This document shows positions 37,562 to 46,234 of a stretch of DNA of 64,000 nucleotides, piece after piece. The stretch is from the NCBI RefSeq assembly GCF_003003175.1, contig NZ_PVTY01000001.1, forward strand, positions 286,901 to 350,900. The letters are read 5' to 3'. The notes under the pieces were generated by a model. That model made no database searches and was not told where the DNA came from. It saw only the letters and a list, made by a program, of their open reading frames with translations. The translations under genes and the position numbers were made by a program. Position 1 is the stretch's first letter. Each line of letters starts with the position of its first letter. This stretch comes from Nesterenkonia sandarakina. GTDB taxonomy: Bacteria; Actinomycetota; Actinomycetes; Actinomycetales; Micrococcaceae.

Positions 37562-38914
37562 TTACTGCTCGACCTCGACGCGCAGCACCGAGTTCACGGA
37601 CTTGACCACGTCGAGGGCCCGCAGCGTGGAGACCGTGTCGGAGAGGTCCTTCTCCTTGGCCAGGTGGGTGACGATCTGCACGACGGCGCCGCGTTCGCGT
37701 GCCGCCTCGGTGTCCACCTCGCCGTCGGTCGAGACGCTGCCGGGCTGGCGCATGGATTCGATGGAGACGTGGTGATCTGCCAGCACGCGGGCGACTTCGG
37801 CGATGACGCCCTCGCGGTCGGCGACCTCCATATCAATGTAGTACTGCGTGCGGGCGTCATCCACCGGCAGCGCGCGCACGGTCTGGGAGTCGCCGTTGGT
37901 GTCGGTGGTGCCTGGGTGGTCCGGGCCGCTGTGCAGCCGGCGCGCCACGGAGACCACATCGCCCATGATGGCCGAGGAGGTGGGGAGCCCGCCGGCGCCC
38001 TGGCCGTAGAACATCAGCTCTCCGGCGTTCTCGGCGACTACGAAGACCGCGTTGAAGGCGCCGCGGACGCTTGCCAGCGGGTGGGTGCGGGGCAGCAGGG
38101 TGGGGTGCACGCGCAGGATCGCGCCGTCGTCGTTCTTCTCGACGATCGCCAGCAGCTTGATCACGTAGCCGGAGGCGGAGGCTGCCTCGATGTCGGCGGA
38201 GGTGACGGAGGTGATGCCCTCGCAGTAGACGTCGTGGATGTCGAAGGGCGAGTGGAAGGCCAGCGCGCCGAGGATCGCGGCCTTGGCGGCGGCGTCATGA
38301 CCTTCGACGTCGGCGGTCGGGTCCGACTCGGCGTAGCCGAGCCGCTGGGCCTCGGCCAGGGCGTCGTAGAACGCGGCCCCGGTGGAGTCCATCTGGTCCA
38401 GGATGTAGTTGGTGGTGCCGTTGACGATGCCCATCACCTTGGTGATGCGGTCCCCGGAGAGGGACTCCTGGATCGGGCGCAGGATCGGGATGGCGCCTCC
38501 CACCGCGGCTTCGAAGCGCAGCAGCGCCCCGGACTCGGTGGCGGCCTCGCTGAGCTTGCCGCCCTGTACCGCGAGCAGCGCCTTGTTGCCGGTCACCACG
38601 GCGGTGCCGGCGCGCAGCGCGCGCTCCACCAGGCTGCCGGCGGGCTCGAGCCCGCCCATGAGCTCGATGATCAGGTCGGCCTCGTCCACCAGCGCTTCGG
38701 CGTCGGTGGTGAGCAGCTCGCCGGGGATCTTCCAGTCGCGCGGGGCGTCGACGTCGCGGACGGCGACGCCGATCAGCTTGATCGGGGCGCCGACCCGCGA
38801 GGAGATGAGCGCGCGCTCCTCGACCAGGGTGCGTGCGACCTGGGAGCCGACATTGCCTGCGCCGAGCAGACCGATCTTCAGCGGCTCTGCGGTGGTCCTT
38901 GCTGCGGACATCAT
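37562..38914 (-). CDS. hom: Homoserine dehydrogenase with ACT domain
   Basis: Reduces aspartate semialdehyde to homoserine. NAD(P)-binding [17 protein letters not shown] (residues 14-30), the catalytic region [19 protein letters not shown] and NGTTNYIL are present. The C-terminal ACT domain ([20 protein letters not shown], residues about 350-369) is the site of threonine feedback in this enzyme class. First enzyme of the threonine branch, upstream of thrC-thrB. Confidence 0.96.
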   Translation of the reverse strand: MMSAARTTAEPLKIGLLGAGNVGSQVARTLVEERALISSRVGAPIKLIGVAVRDVDAPRDWKIPGELLTTDAEALVDEADLIIELMGGLEPAGSLVERALRAGTAVVTGNKALLAVQGGKLSEAATESGALLRFEAAVGGAIPILRPIQESLSGDRITKVMGIVNGTTNYILDQMDSTGAAFYDALAEAQRLGYAESDPTADVEGHDAAAKAAILGALAFHSPFDIHDVYCEGITSVTSADIEAASASGYVIKLLAIVEKNDDGAILRVHPTLLPRTHPLASVRGAFNAVFVVAENAGELMFYGQGAGGLPTSSAIMGDVVSVARRLHSGPDHPGTTDTNGDSQTVRALPVDDARTQYYIDMEVADREGVIAEVARVLADHHVSIESMRQPGSVSTDGEVDTEAARERGAVVQIVTHLAKEKDLSDTVSTLRALDVVKSVNSVLRVEVEQ

Positions 38915-38967
38915 GACCTCAATCCCTTGTGCCTGTTCAGTACCCGGTGCTGCGTGCGCGCTGTGTG

Positions 38968-40494
38968 TCAGCGTGCGGCGAAGCCGGTGTCGCGCCCGAG
39001 CATGTCCTGCTCGGTCTCTCGGCGGATGAGCACCTGGGAGGCGCCGTCTGCGACGGCGACCACTGCGGGTCGAGTCAGGTAGTTGTAGTTGCTCGAGAGC
39101 GAGTGGCAGTACGCGCCGGTGGCGGGAACGGCAAGGAGATCATCCCGGGCCGTCGCCGTCGGCAAGTATACGTTTCGCACAACGATGTCGCCGGACTCGC
39201 AGTGTTTGCCCACGATGCGAGACAGCGCGTGATCACCGGTCACCCGGCGCGAGGCGAGCACCGCTGAGTAGTCGGCGTCGTAGAGCACCCCGCGGGCGTT
39301 GTCGCTCATCCCGCCGTCGACGGCCACATAGCGCCGCGAGGTGGTGCTGCCGTCGGGGGCGTCGACCTGGACGTCCTTCTGCACGCCGACCCGGTAGAGC
39401 GTGACCCCGGCGGGTCCGACGATGGCCCGGCCGGGCTCGATGGAGATCCGCGGCACCTGCAGTCCGTGCTCCGCGCAGGCCTGCTTCACGGTGGCGGCCA
39501 GCGCGGCGGCGATCGATTCGGGGTCGCGCGGGGTGTCGGCCTCGGTGTAGGCGATGCCGTGGCCGCCGCCGAGGTCGAGCTCGGGCAGCTCCACGCCGTG
39601 GTCTGCCCGCAGGCGCGCCAGGAACGTGATGAGCTTCTGCGCGGCCAGCTCGAAGCCGGCGGGCTCGAAGATCTGCGAGCCGATGTGGGCGTGGAGTCCG
39701 CGCAGCTCGACGCCGGGCAGCTCAAGTGCGCGCGAGGCCGCGGTCCAGGCGGGAGACCCGAGGTAGGGGTTGGCGGCGGTGTCCTCGCTGGCGGGGTCTG
39801 CTGCCGGGGCGCCGGCGGCGACTGCACCGTCAGAGTCTGCTGCGGGGGCGCCGGCGGCGCTGAGGGCCGGGGTCAGCGAGAGGCCGAACTTCTGGTCCTC
39901 ATGCGCAGTGGCGATGTACTCGTGGGTCGAGGCGTGCACGCCGGGGGTCAGCCGCAGCATCACCGGGGCGCGGGTGCCTGCGGCGACGGCGAGGGTGGAG
40001 ATCCGCTCCAGCTCGTCGAGCGAGTCGGCGATGATGCGCCCGATCCCGGCGTCGAGGGCGCGCTGGATCTCGGCGTCGGACTTGTTGTTCCCGTGCAGCC
40101 CGATCTGCTTCGGCGGGACCCCGCCGGCCAGGGCCAGGGCAAGCTCGCCGCCTGAGGCGGTGTCCACGCAGAGACCCTCCTCCACGGCCCAGCCCGCCAC
40201 ATGGGTGCTCAGGAAGGCCTTGCCGGCGTAGAAGACGTCGACCTCGGTCTCGGGGGCGAAGGCGGCGCTGAAGGCCTCACGGAAGCTGCGGGCGCGGGCC
40301 CTGAAATCGGCCTCGGAGAGCACATAGAGCGGGGTGCCGTGCTGGGCGGCCAGCGTCTCGACGTCGACCCCGCCGATGACCAGCCGGCCCTGGGCGTCGC
40401 GGTGCGCGTCGGCCGGCAGCAGCGCGGCTTCGAGGTCGTCGGTGTCCCGTCGGGGGGTGAGCCAGGCCGGAGCCAGCGGGTGAGCGCTGGGCAC
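38968..40494 (-). CDS. lysA: Diaminopimelate decarboxylase
   Basis: PLP-dependent last step of lysine synthesis. PLP lysine in VFYAGKAFLS, glycine loop in DLGGGHGIAYTEAD, SIEPGRAIVGPAG and the final ETEQDMLGRD are visible. The protein is long (508 aa) because of an AAGAPAAD-repeated Ala/Asp insertion near residues 205-250. GTG 40494 lacks a ribosome binding site. The frame stays open back to the argS stop and includes an ATC at 40560, nine nt after an AGGA, so the true start is uncertain. Confidence 0.93.
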   Translation of the reverse strand: MPSAHPLAPAWLTPRRDTDDLEAALLPADAHRDAQGRLVIGGVDVETLAAQHGTPLYVLSEADFRARARSFREAFSAAFAPETEVDVFYAGKAFLSTHVAGWAVEEGLCVDTASGGELALALAGGVPPKQIGLHGNNKSDAEIQRALDAGIGRIIADSLDELERISTLAVAAGTRAPVMLRLTPGVHASTHEYIATAHEDQKFGLSLTPALSAAGAPAADSDGAVAAGAPAADPASEDTAANPYLGSPAWTAASRALELPGVELRGLHAHIGSQIFEPAGFELAAQKLITFLARLRADHGVELPELDLGGGHGIAYTEADTPRDPESIAAALAATVKQACAEHGLQVPRISIEPGRAIVGPAGVTLYRVGVQKDVQVDAPDGSTTSRRYVAVDGGMSDNARGVLYDADYSAVLASRRVTGDHALSRIVGKHCESGDIVVRNVYLPTATARDDLLAVPATGAYCHSLSSNYNYLTRPAVVAVADGASQVLIRRETEQDMLGRDTGFAAR

Positions 40495-40566
40495 CGAGGA
40501 GCTGGGCCCTGATGTGCTGGGAGTGGTCGGGCTTGGGGTGGTGGGGCTGTTCGCGGTGATGGCGGT

Positions 40567-42222
40567 TCACATCCTTTCGGGTGCGGTGACGCCGAGCAGC
40601 GCCAATCCGTTGCGCAGCACCTGGGCCGTGGCGTCGTTGAGCCAGAGCCGGGTGCGGTTGAGATCGGTGACCGGATCCTGCACGCCGTCGGGGCTGACGC
40701 TGGGCGCGACTCGGCATACGGCGTACCAGCCGTGATACGCGCTTGCCAGGGACTCCAGGTAGCGCGCCACCCGGTGGGGTTCGCGCAGCTCGGCGGCGGA
40801 GGCCACCACGGAGGTGAAGCGTCCCAGGTGAGAGAGCAGCTCCTCCTCGGTCTCGTGGGTGAGCAGCCCGGCGTCGAAGCTCTCGCGGTCGACTCCTGCG
40901 GCCTCGGCGTTGCGCGCGGCGTTGCGGGAGCGGGCATGGGCGTACTGCACGTAGAAGACCGGGTTGTCGTTGGTCCGGGATTGCAGCAGCTCCGGGTCCA
41001 CATCGATCGGCGAGTTCGCGGGGAACCTGGCCAGCGTGTAGCGCAGCGCGTCGGCGCCGAGCCATTCGATGAGGTCGGTGAGCTCGATGATGTTGCCGGC
41101 TCGCTTGGAGAGCTTCGCGCCGCGGATCGACATCAGCTGGCCGATGAGCACCTCGATGTTGCGCTCCGGATCGTCACCGGCACAGGCGGCGATGGCCTTG
41201 AGCCGGGAGACGTAGCCGTGGTGGTCCGCGCCGAGCAGGTAGATCTTCTCGGTGAAGCCGCGCTCGCGCTTGGAGAGGTAGTAGGCGGCGTCGGCGGCGA
41301 AGTAGGTGGGCTCGCCGTCGGCCTTGAAGAGCACCCGGTCCTTGTCATCGCCGAAGTCGGTGGTGCGCAGCCAGACGGCGCCGTCGCGGTCCTCGATGTG
41401 GCCCTGCTGGCGCAGCGTCTCGACGGCGGCGGCGACCTTGCCCTCGGCGTGGAGGGACTGCTCGGAGTAGAAGACGTCGAAGTGCACGCCGAACGCGGTC
41501 AGGGTGTCCTTGATCTGTCCCAGCTGCGCCTGGTAGCCCAGTTCGCGCACGATCGGCAGCGCTTCGTCGCGGGGCATGTCCTTCACGTCGGGGCGGGCGG
41601 CGAGGATCTCTTCGGCGAGGTCGATTACGTACTCGCCGGGGTAGCCGCCCTGCGGGACGTCCTCGCCGTGGATGCGGGAGAGCACCGAGTGGCCGAAGAC
41701 GTTCATCTGGTTGCCGGCATCGTTGACGTAGTACTCGTTGGCGACGGTGGCACCAGAGGCGCGCAGCAGCCGGCCGATGGCGTCGCCGAGCGCGGCCCAC
41801 CGGGTGTGGCCGATGTGCAGCGGCCCGGTGGGGTTCGCGGAGACGAACTCGACGTTGACCGTCCGGCCAGCCAGTGCATCGTTGTGGCCGAAGGTGTCCC
41901 CGGCTTCGACGATGGTGCGGGCGAGCTCGCCGGCGGCGGCGGAGTCCACCGTGATGTTGATGAACCCGGGGCCGGCGATCTCGATGCGCTCGACGCCGGG
42001 TACCTGCTCGAGTCGGGCACCGAGGATCTCGGCGAAGGCACGCGGGGGCATGCCGGCCTTCTTGGCCAGCTGCAGGGCGACGGTGGTGGCCCAGTCGCCA
42101 TGCTCGCGATTCTTGGGGCGCTCGATCACGACGTTCTCGGGGAGATCGACGCTCAGCTCACCGGCTTCGACAGCCTCGGCGAGCACGCTCTTGACAACGG
42201 TGGAGAGTTCTTCGGGAGTCAC
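40567..42222 (-). CDS. argS: Arginyl-tRNA synthetase
   Basis: Class I synthetase, 551 aa. An N-terminal Add1 domain is followed by the HIGH motif (SANPTGPLHIGHTRWAALGD), the KLSKRAGN variant of KMSKS, and a C-terminal anticodon-binding helical domain beginning QYAHARSRNAARNAEAAG. Start GTG 42222 follows TAGACT by 6 nt and has no ribosome binding site, so it is probably leaderless. The argS-lysA-hom order is typical of actinobacteria. tRNA-Arg(CCG), one of its substrates, is also in the window. Confidence 0.97.
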   Translation of the reverse strand: MTPEELSTVVKSVLAEAVEAGELSVDLPENVVIERPKNREHGDWATTVALQLAKKAGMPPRAFAEILGARLEQVPGVERIEIAGPGFINITVDSAAAGELARTIVEAGDTFGHNDALAGRTVNVEFVSANPTGPLHIGHTRWAALGDAIGRLLRASGATVANEYYVNDAGNQMNVFGHSVLSRIHGEDVPQGGYPGEYVIDLAEEILAARPDVKDMPRDEALPIVRELGYQAQLGQIKDTLTAFGVHFDVFYSEQSLHAEGKVAAAVETLRQQGHIEDRDGAVWLRTTDFGDDKDRVLFKADGEPTYFAADAAYYLSKRERGFTEKIYLLGADHHGYVSRLKAIAACAGDDPERNIEVLIGQLMSIRGAKLSKRAGNIIELTDLIEWLGADALRYTLARFPANSPIDVDPELLQSRTNDNPVFYVQYAHARSRNAARNAEAAGVDRESFDAGLLTHETEEELLSHLGRFTSVVASAAELREPHRVARYLESLASAYHGWYAVCRVAPSVSPDGVQDPVTDLNRTRLWLNDATAQVLRNGLALLGVTAPERM

Positions 42223-42228
42223 CGGGAC

Positions 42229-42234
42229 AGTCTA
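42229..42234 (-). promoter_or_regulatory. Leaderless -10 (TAGACT) of argS
   Basis: TAGACT on the minus strand ends exactly 6 nt before GTG 42222. Identical to the tgt arrangement. Confidence 0.6.
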
Positions 42235-42350
42235 CGGGGTCCGCCCGCCGAGCCCGGTGTCGCCAGCGGGTGGTCCCGGCGCGCGGGCGGCCCTCCCCCA
42301 CTCGTGTCCCCCGCGCGGCCACCTACCCACGCTCCCCGCGTCCATGGATT

Positions 42351-42408
42351 GGGCAGTTTGCGGTGGAATGACTCCGTGCGCGGGGCCGTATAACGCCGCA
42401 AAGTGCCC
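42351..42408. repeat. Long inverted repeat in the lysE-argS gap
   Basis: GGGCAGTTTGCGG (42351-42363) and CCGCAAAGTGCCC (42396-42408) are complementary at 12 of 13 positions, with 32 nt between. The enclosed DNA holds TATAAC (42389-42394, plus), a good -10 with no gene downstream. The 266-bp gap has no credible reading frame. It could be a lysE 3' structure, a small RNA gene or a mobile-element remnant. Confidence 0.5.
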
Positions 42409-42488
42409 ACTCGGTGCGGGCCACCCCGAGGAGGGCGAGCCGTGGGCGCCGCGGGGCGCGTTCCGGCTGGTGGTCTCGCCGAATCTGC

Positions 42489-43301
42489 TCAGCCGAGCAG
42501 TCCGAGCACGCCGGTGGCGCTCAGGTAGATGCCGAGTCCGGCGAGGGTCAGCCCGCTGCCCATTTCGATCCGACCGGTGACCACCGGATTGGAGAGCCAG
42601 GTGTTCGCGGCGTCGACGAGCAGCACGACCCCGATCAGGTAGAGCCACATGCTCGCGGCCACGGTGCCGCCGAGCACCCCGATCGCGAAGGCCGGAGACG
42701 CTCCGACGGGGGTGAACTGCGGGAAGAGCGCGAGGAAGAACAGACCGACCTTCGGGTTGGTCATGCAGCTGCCGAGCCCGATCAGGAACGTGCCGCGGAA
42801 GCTGGTGATGTCACGACGCGCCCGCCTGCCCGGGGAGCCCTGAGGCTCACGATCTGATCCGCGAGCGCCCTTGCCCTTGCCTGGCGTCGGAGCAGACGAC
42901 TGATCTGCCGCCGAACCGACTCCCGGACCTGTGGCGACCGCAGGGGGCTGCGGATCGTAGGGGCCGCCGACCAGGGCGGGGACGCCGGCGCGAGCAAGTC
43001 GGTAGGCCTTCAGCGTGGTCCGGGCGCTGCGCATCGCGCGGACCCCGAGGAAGATCACGTAGAGGCCGCCGATCAGGCTCAGCAGCTCATACGCCACCGG
43101 GGAGGCCTGGAACAGCGCCGCCAGGCCGGTGGCGGCGAGCGCCGCCCAGATCAGCGCCGCGACCGAGGAACCTGTCGCCGCGCCGAGGCCCGCTCGGCGG
43201 GAGAGCAGCGCGTTGCGCAGGGACAGCATGGTGTCCTGGCCCGGGGTGATGGCCAGGACGGCGGAGACGGCGAGCAGGCCGAGGTAGCTGGAAAGTGTCA
43301 C
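42489..43301 (-). CDS. LysE/RhtB-family amino acid exporter
   Basis: A membrane exporter with five to six helices. The N-terminal LGLLAVSAVLAITPGQDTML carries the family GPGPD-like motif (here TPGQD). A hydrophilic loop of about 50 residues (Pro/Gly/Ser/Arg-rich, near 110-165) lies between helices three and four and is longer than usual. FLIGLGSCMTNPKVGLFFLALFPQF is the second conserved block. I prefer GTG 43301 (AGGA upstream). The divergent LysR gene suggests the LysG-LysE type of lysine/arginine export control; lysA and argS lie next door. Confidence 0.88.
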   Translation of the reverse strand: MTLSSYLGLLAVSAVLAITPGQDTMLSLRNALLSRRAGLGAATGSSVAALIWAALAATGLAALFQASPVAYELLSLIGGLYVIFLGVRAMRSARTTLKAYRLARAGVPALVGGPYDPQPPAVATGPGVGSAADQSSAPTPGKGKGARGSDREPQGSPGRRARRDITSFRGTFLIGLGSCMTNPKVGLFFLALFPQFTPVGASPAFAIGVLGGTVAASMWLYLIGVVLLVDAANTWLSNPVVTGRIEMGSGLTLAGLGIYLSATGVLGLLG

Positions 43302-43357
43302 AGACCCATCCTGAGACACCGCACCGATCAGGACAAGCAGATAAAAGTAGAGGACTG

Positions 43358-43372
43358 TTCGTCATCGACGAA
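43358..43372. promoter_or_regulatory. Candidate LysR operator between lysE and lysR
   Basis: TTCGTC-ATC-GACGAA is a perfect 6-bp dyad in the 89-bp divergent gap. It covers the expected -35 of the LysR gene (17 nt before GATACT). On the minus strand TTCGTC is also 17 nt before TACTTT, a possible lysE promoter. The position suits autorepression plus lysE activation. Confidence 0.5.
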
Positions 43373-43378
43373 TCGGGC

Positions 43379-43384
43379 GATACT
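43379..43384 (+). promoter_or_regulatory. Candidate leaderless -10 of the LysR gene
   Basis: GATACT ends 6 nt before ATG 43391, with no ribosome binding site between. Confidence 0.45.
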
Positions 43385-43390
43385 GGTGCC

Positions 43391-44308
43391 ATGTTGAATC
43401 CACACCGGCTGCGCGTGCTGCAATCCGTGATCGCCACCGGATCGATCCAAGGTGCCGCACGCAGCCTGCACTACTCCCCCGCCACGGTGAGCCAGCACAT
43501 GAGCGTCCTGGCGCAGGAGACCGGACTGAAGCTCTTCGACCGCAGTGGTCGAGGGCTGAGCCCGACGACGGCGGCGCTGTCCCTGGCACGGGGAAGCACC
43601 CCCGTGCTGCAAAGCCTCGATGAGCTCGACCGCCTGGTGGAGGGACTGCGCCACGGGCGGTCCAGTCACCTGACGCTGGCCAGCTTCACCTCCGCCGCGA
43701 AGGAGTGGCTGCCTCAGGTGGTGGCCACCCTGCGGGCCAAGGATCCCGAGCTGACCGTGCAGATCAGCCTCAACGAACCCTATGCGGAGAAGACCGGACG
43801 CCCGGTGGACATCGATATCCGCAATGAATCGCCGTTGGAGCCGGAGGAGCACTTCTCGGGCTACCTGCGACACCTGCTTCGGCACGAGGACTTCGCCGTC
43901 GTCCTGCCGGTGGATCACCCGCTCGCCCAGTCGGAGTCCGTGGAGGTCCACGAGCTCAGCGATCAGATGTGGGTGGACCACGACATCAAGGACAGCCCCA
44001 ACGGGCGGATGATCCGCACCGCCTGCCAGGCTGCCGGGTTCGTGCCACAGTTCGCCGCCCGGCTCGATGATCACAATGCGGCACTCTCGCTGGTGGCGGC
44101 CGGCCTGGGGATCACCGTGCTCCCCCACCTCGCACTGCAGGATCTGCCGCGCGGCACCGTGGTCCGCGCGCTGCGCAATCCCACGGTCCAGCGCCGGATC
44201 GTGGCGCATGTCCGGCAGGACCGCGCAGGAGAGGAGCTGGTCTCCGCGGCGCTGAAGATGCTGCACGAAGAATCGGAGAAATCTCTCGGCACAGAACCCT
44301 TGACCTGA
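43391..44308 (+). CDS. LysR-family regulator, likely of the LysE exporter
   Basis: Winged helix-turn-helix at residues 1-60 (LRVLQSVIATGSIQGAARSL, then SPATVSQHMSVLAQETGLKLFDRSGRGL), a linker helix, and a periplasmic-binding-like effector domain from about residue 90. At 305 aa it has normal length. I start at ATG 43391 because the upstream residues of the longer frame are not LysR-like and a -10 box ends 6 nt before it. Its position suggests it senses lysine or arginine, by analogy with LysG/ArgP. Confidence 0.9.
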   Translation: MLNPHRLRVLQSVIATGSIQGAARSLHYSPATVSQHMSVLAQETGLKLFDRSGRGLSPTTAALSLARGSTPVLQSLDELDRLVEGLRHGRSSHLTLASFTSAAKEWLPQVVATLRAKDPELTVQISLNEPYAEKTGRPVDIDIRNESPLEPEEHFSGYLRHLLRHEDFAVVLPVDHPLAQSESVEVHELSDQMWVDHDIKDSPNGRMIRTACQAAGFVPQFAARLDDHNAALSLVAAGLGITVLPHLALQDLPRGTVVRALRNPTVQRRIVAHVRQDRAGEELVSAALKMLHEESEKSLGTEPLT

Positions 44309-44322
44309 CCGCGGCGCAGTCC

Positions 44323-44345
44323 TAATGTACAACCAAATGGTTATA
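44323..44345 (+). promoter_or_regulatory. arsR-type promoter overlapped by its operator
   Basis: TAATGT (44323-44328) is a -10 box 8 nt before ATG 44337. The 18-bp near-palindrome TACAACCAAATGGTTATA (44328-44345) starts at the last base of the -10 and covers the start codon. ACCA/TGGT operators are typical of ArsR regulators paired with SRPBCC genes. A bound dimer would block the leaderless start. Confidence 0.65.
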
Positions 44346-44711
44346 CGTCCTGAGACTTCACCGCCCCCCAGTGACGACCAGGTGGACCGGATCTTCCGGG
44401 CACTGGCAGACGCCACTCGCAGGGACATCGTCCGACGCACCCTCGGCGAAGAGGCAACCGTCTCCGCCCTGGCTGCCCTGTATGAGATGTCCTTCGCTGC
44501 CGTGCAGAAGCACGTCAGCGTCCTGGAAAGCGCAGATCTGGTGACCAAGCGCCAGCAGGGGCGCGAACGCCTGGTCCGCGGCAACCCCGACACCATCCGC
44601 GAAGCCCAGGCCCTGCTCGATGAGTACGCGCTCATCTGGCAGGGCCGCATCTCCCGCCTCGATGCTCTCCTGGCGGACACCACCACACCAGACACCAGTG
44701 GGCAGCACTGA
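44337..44711 (+). CDS. ArsR-family winged-helix repressor
   Basis: A 124-aa repressor with the HTH DQVDRIFRALADATRRDIVR, then VSALAALYEMSFAAVQKHVSVLESADLVTK and the wing RQQGRERLVRGN. No metal-binding cysteine pair is present; this subgroup is paired with AHSA1/SRPBCC proteins. I use ATG 44337 because it lies 8 nt after TAATGT; an ATG at 44325 lies inside the -10 and would require an upstream transcript. First gene of an operon with the SRPBCC, VOC and SDR-like genes. Confidence 0.9.
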   Translation: MVIRPETSPPPSDDQVDRIFRALADATRRDIVRRTLGEEATVSALAALYEMSFAAVQKHVSVLESADLVTKRQQGRERLVRGNPDTIREAQALLDEYALIWQGRISRLDALLADTTTPDTSGQH

Positions 44712-44728
44712 CAACAGGAAGGCTCGCC

Positions 44729-45715
44729 ATGCCCATCACCTCAGTCACCAAGGACACTGATGCATTGACCATGACCGTGGTCTCGGAGTTCTCCGTCCCG
44801 GTCCAGCGACTCTGGGACGCATACGCCGACCCTCGCCAGCTCGAGAAGTTCTGGGGTCCCGTCGAGTGGCCGGCCACCTTCACGCGGCACGACTTCTACC
44901 CAGGGGGCCGTTCGCACTATTGGATGACCGGACCAGACGGCACCCGTGCCGCAGGCTACTGGGAATACCTCTCCATGGAGCCCGGGCGGTCCTTCGAGGT
45001 CACCGATGCCTTTGCCGATGAGGCCGGGACGCCGAACCCCGAGATGCCGATGATGCGCATGAGCCTGGTCTTCGACGAGACCGCACAGGGGTCGAGACTG
45101 ACGACCACGACCTGGTTCAACTCCCAGGAGGACTACCAGCAGCTCCTCGAGATGGGCCTGGAGGAAGGCATGACCTCGGCCATGGGCCAGATGGACGCGG
45201 TGTTGGAGGACCTCTCCTCGTTCGCCGCCGGCACCGGGGTGCAGACCCAGGTGCTCACCGACACCAAGGTGCGGATCAGCCGGATCATCCGCGGCACCCC
45301 CGACCAGGTCCGCGAGGCGCATCGGGACCCCGACCTGCTGCGCCGCTGGCTGCTGGGACCCGACGGATGGCGGATGTCGGACTGCCAGGTCGCGACCAAG
45401 GTCGGAGACCGCTATCGCTTCGCGTGGGAGAAGGAGGAGGACGGTTCGGAGGGGTTCGCCCTCTACGGGGAGCTCATCGAGCTGGACGAGCCCTACCGGG
45501 AGGTGACCACCGAATCGATGGAGGGCGTGCCGGGTGCGCCCAATATCAACGAACAGACCCTGACCCCCATCGCCGGCGGCACGCTGCTCACCCTGATCAT
45601 CACCTATCCCAGCGCAGAGGTCCGGGACATGGTGCTCGAGACCGGCATGACCGACGGGATGGAGACCAGCTACGCCCGCCTGGAGCAGGTGCTGACCGCC
45701 TCGTCCCGGAACTGA
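44729..45715 (+). CDS. Tandem SRPBCC (AHSA1-like) protein
   Basis: Two SRPBCC/Bet v1-like modules in one 328-aa chain. Module 1 is residues 12-155 (FSVPVQRLWDAYADPRQLEKFW; WFNSQEDYQQLLEMGLEEGM). Module 2 is 170-325 (RIIRGTPDQVREAHRDPDLLRRW; MVLETGMTDGMETSYARLEQVL). Both share the TGM/EGM-type C-terminal helix, so an internal duplication is likely. The fold binds hydrophobic ligands. The AGGAAGG site lies 6 nt before ATG. Ligand unknown. Confidence 0.88.
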   Translation: MPITSVTKDTDALTMTVVSEFSVPVQRLWDAYADPRQLEKFWGPVEWPATFTRHDFYPGGRSHYWMTGPDGTRAAGYWEYLSMEPGRSFEVTDAFADEAGTPNPEMPMMRMSLVFDETAQGSRLTTTTWFNSQEDYQQLLEMGLEEGMTSAMGQMDAVLEDLSSFAAGTGVQTQVLTDTKVRISRIIRGTPDQVREAHRDPDLLRRWLLGPDGWRMSDCQVATKVGDRYRFAWEKEEDGSEGFALYGELIELDEPYREVTTESMEGVPGAPNINEQTLTPIAGGTLLTLIITYPSAEVRDMVLETGMTDGMETSYARLEQVLTASSRN

Positions 45716-45777
45716 TCCCGCAGTTCCCGTCCATGTGGTTCATGTCCCAGCGTCTCCCCGAGGAAGGAAACCACTCC

Positions 45778-46173
45778 ATGTCACTGGCGTTCACCATCAG
45801 CCTGCCGATCGCCGACCGGTTCCGCTCCCACAGCTTCTACCGGGAGGGCCTCGGCCTCGAGCCGGTGGGTGAACTGGCCCAGGACGGTCTCCCCGAACCG
45901 CTGCAGTTTCGGCTGTTCGGGGAGGCCTACCTCTGTCTGATCCCTGCCGAGGGCCTCGGCTGGGTGCTTGGCGAACGTCCGCTCTCCCCGGCTGGGCACA
46001 GCGAATGCCTGCTGGGCAGGGCCGTCGCGAATGCCGACCAGCTCACCGCTGTGACCGAAGCGATGCGCAAGGCCGGGGGCACGGTGCTCACACCGCCCAC
46101 CCACCAGCCCTGGGGCTTCGAGTCCATCGTGGCGGACCCGGACGGTCACGCGTGGCAGCTCTACCTCGGCTGA
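45778..46173 (+). CDS. VOC-family (glyoxalase-fold) protein
   Basis: A 131-aa vicinal oxygen chelate protein: FTISLPIADRFRSHSFYREG, LGLEPVGEL in the first half and the closing ESIVADPDGHAWQLYLG in the second. The D-P-D-G-H-A-W-x-L ending is typical of the glyoxalase/bleomycin-resistance superfamily. Start ATG 45778 follows AGGAAGGA. Third gene of the arsR operon. Confidence 0.88.
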   Translation: MSLAFTISLPIADRFRSHSFYREGLGLEPVGELAQDGLPEPLQFRLFGEAYLCLIPAEGLGWVLGERPLSPAGHSECLLGRAVANADQLTAVTEAMRKAGGTVLTPPTHQPWGFESIVADPDGHAWQLYLG

Positions 46174-46234
46174 GCAGCGCCCGATCGGCGGCACCAGGTT
46201 GTCCGCGCCGTCTCCACCCCTCAAGGAGCGACCC

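Noticed and set aside
37478..39082. A 534-codon plus-strand frame opposite hom
   Set aside because: hom has all family motifs; the opposite frame is Gly/Val/Asp-rich shadow.
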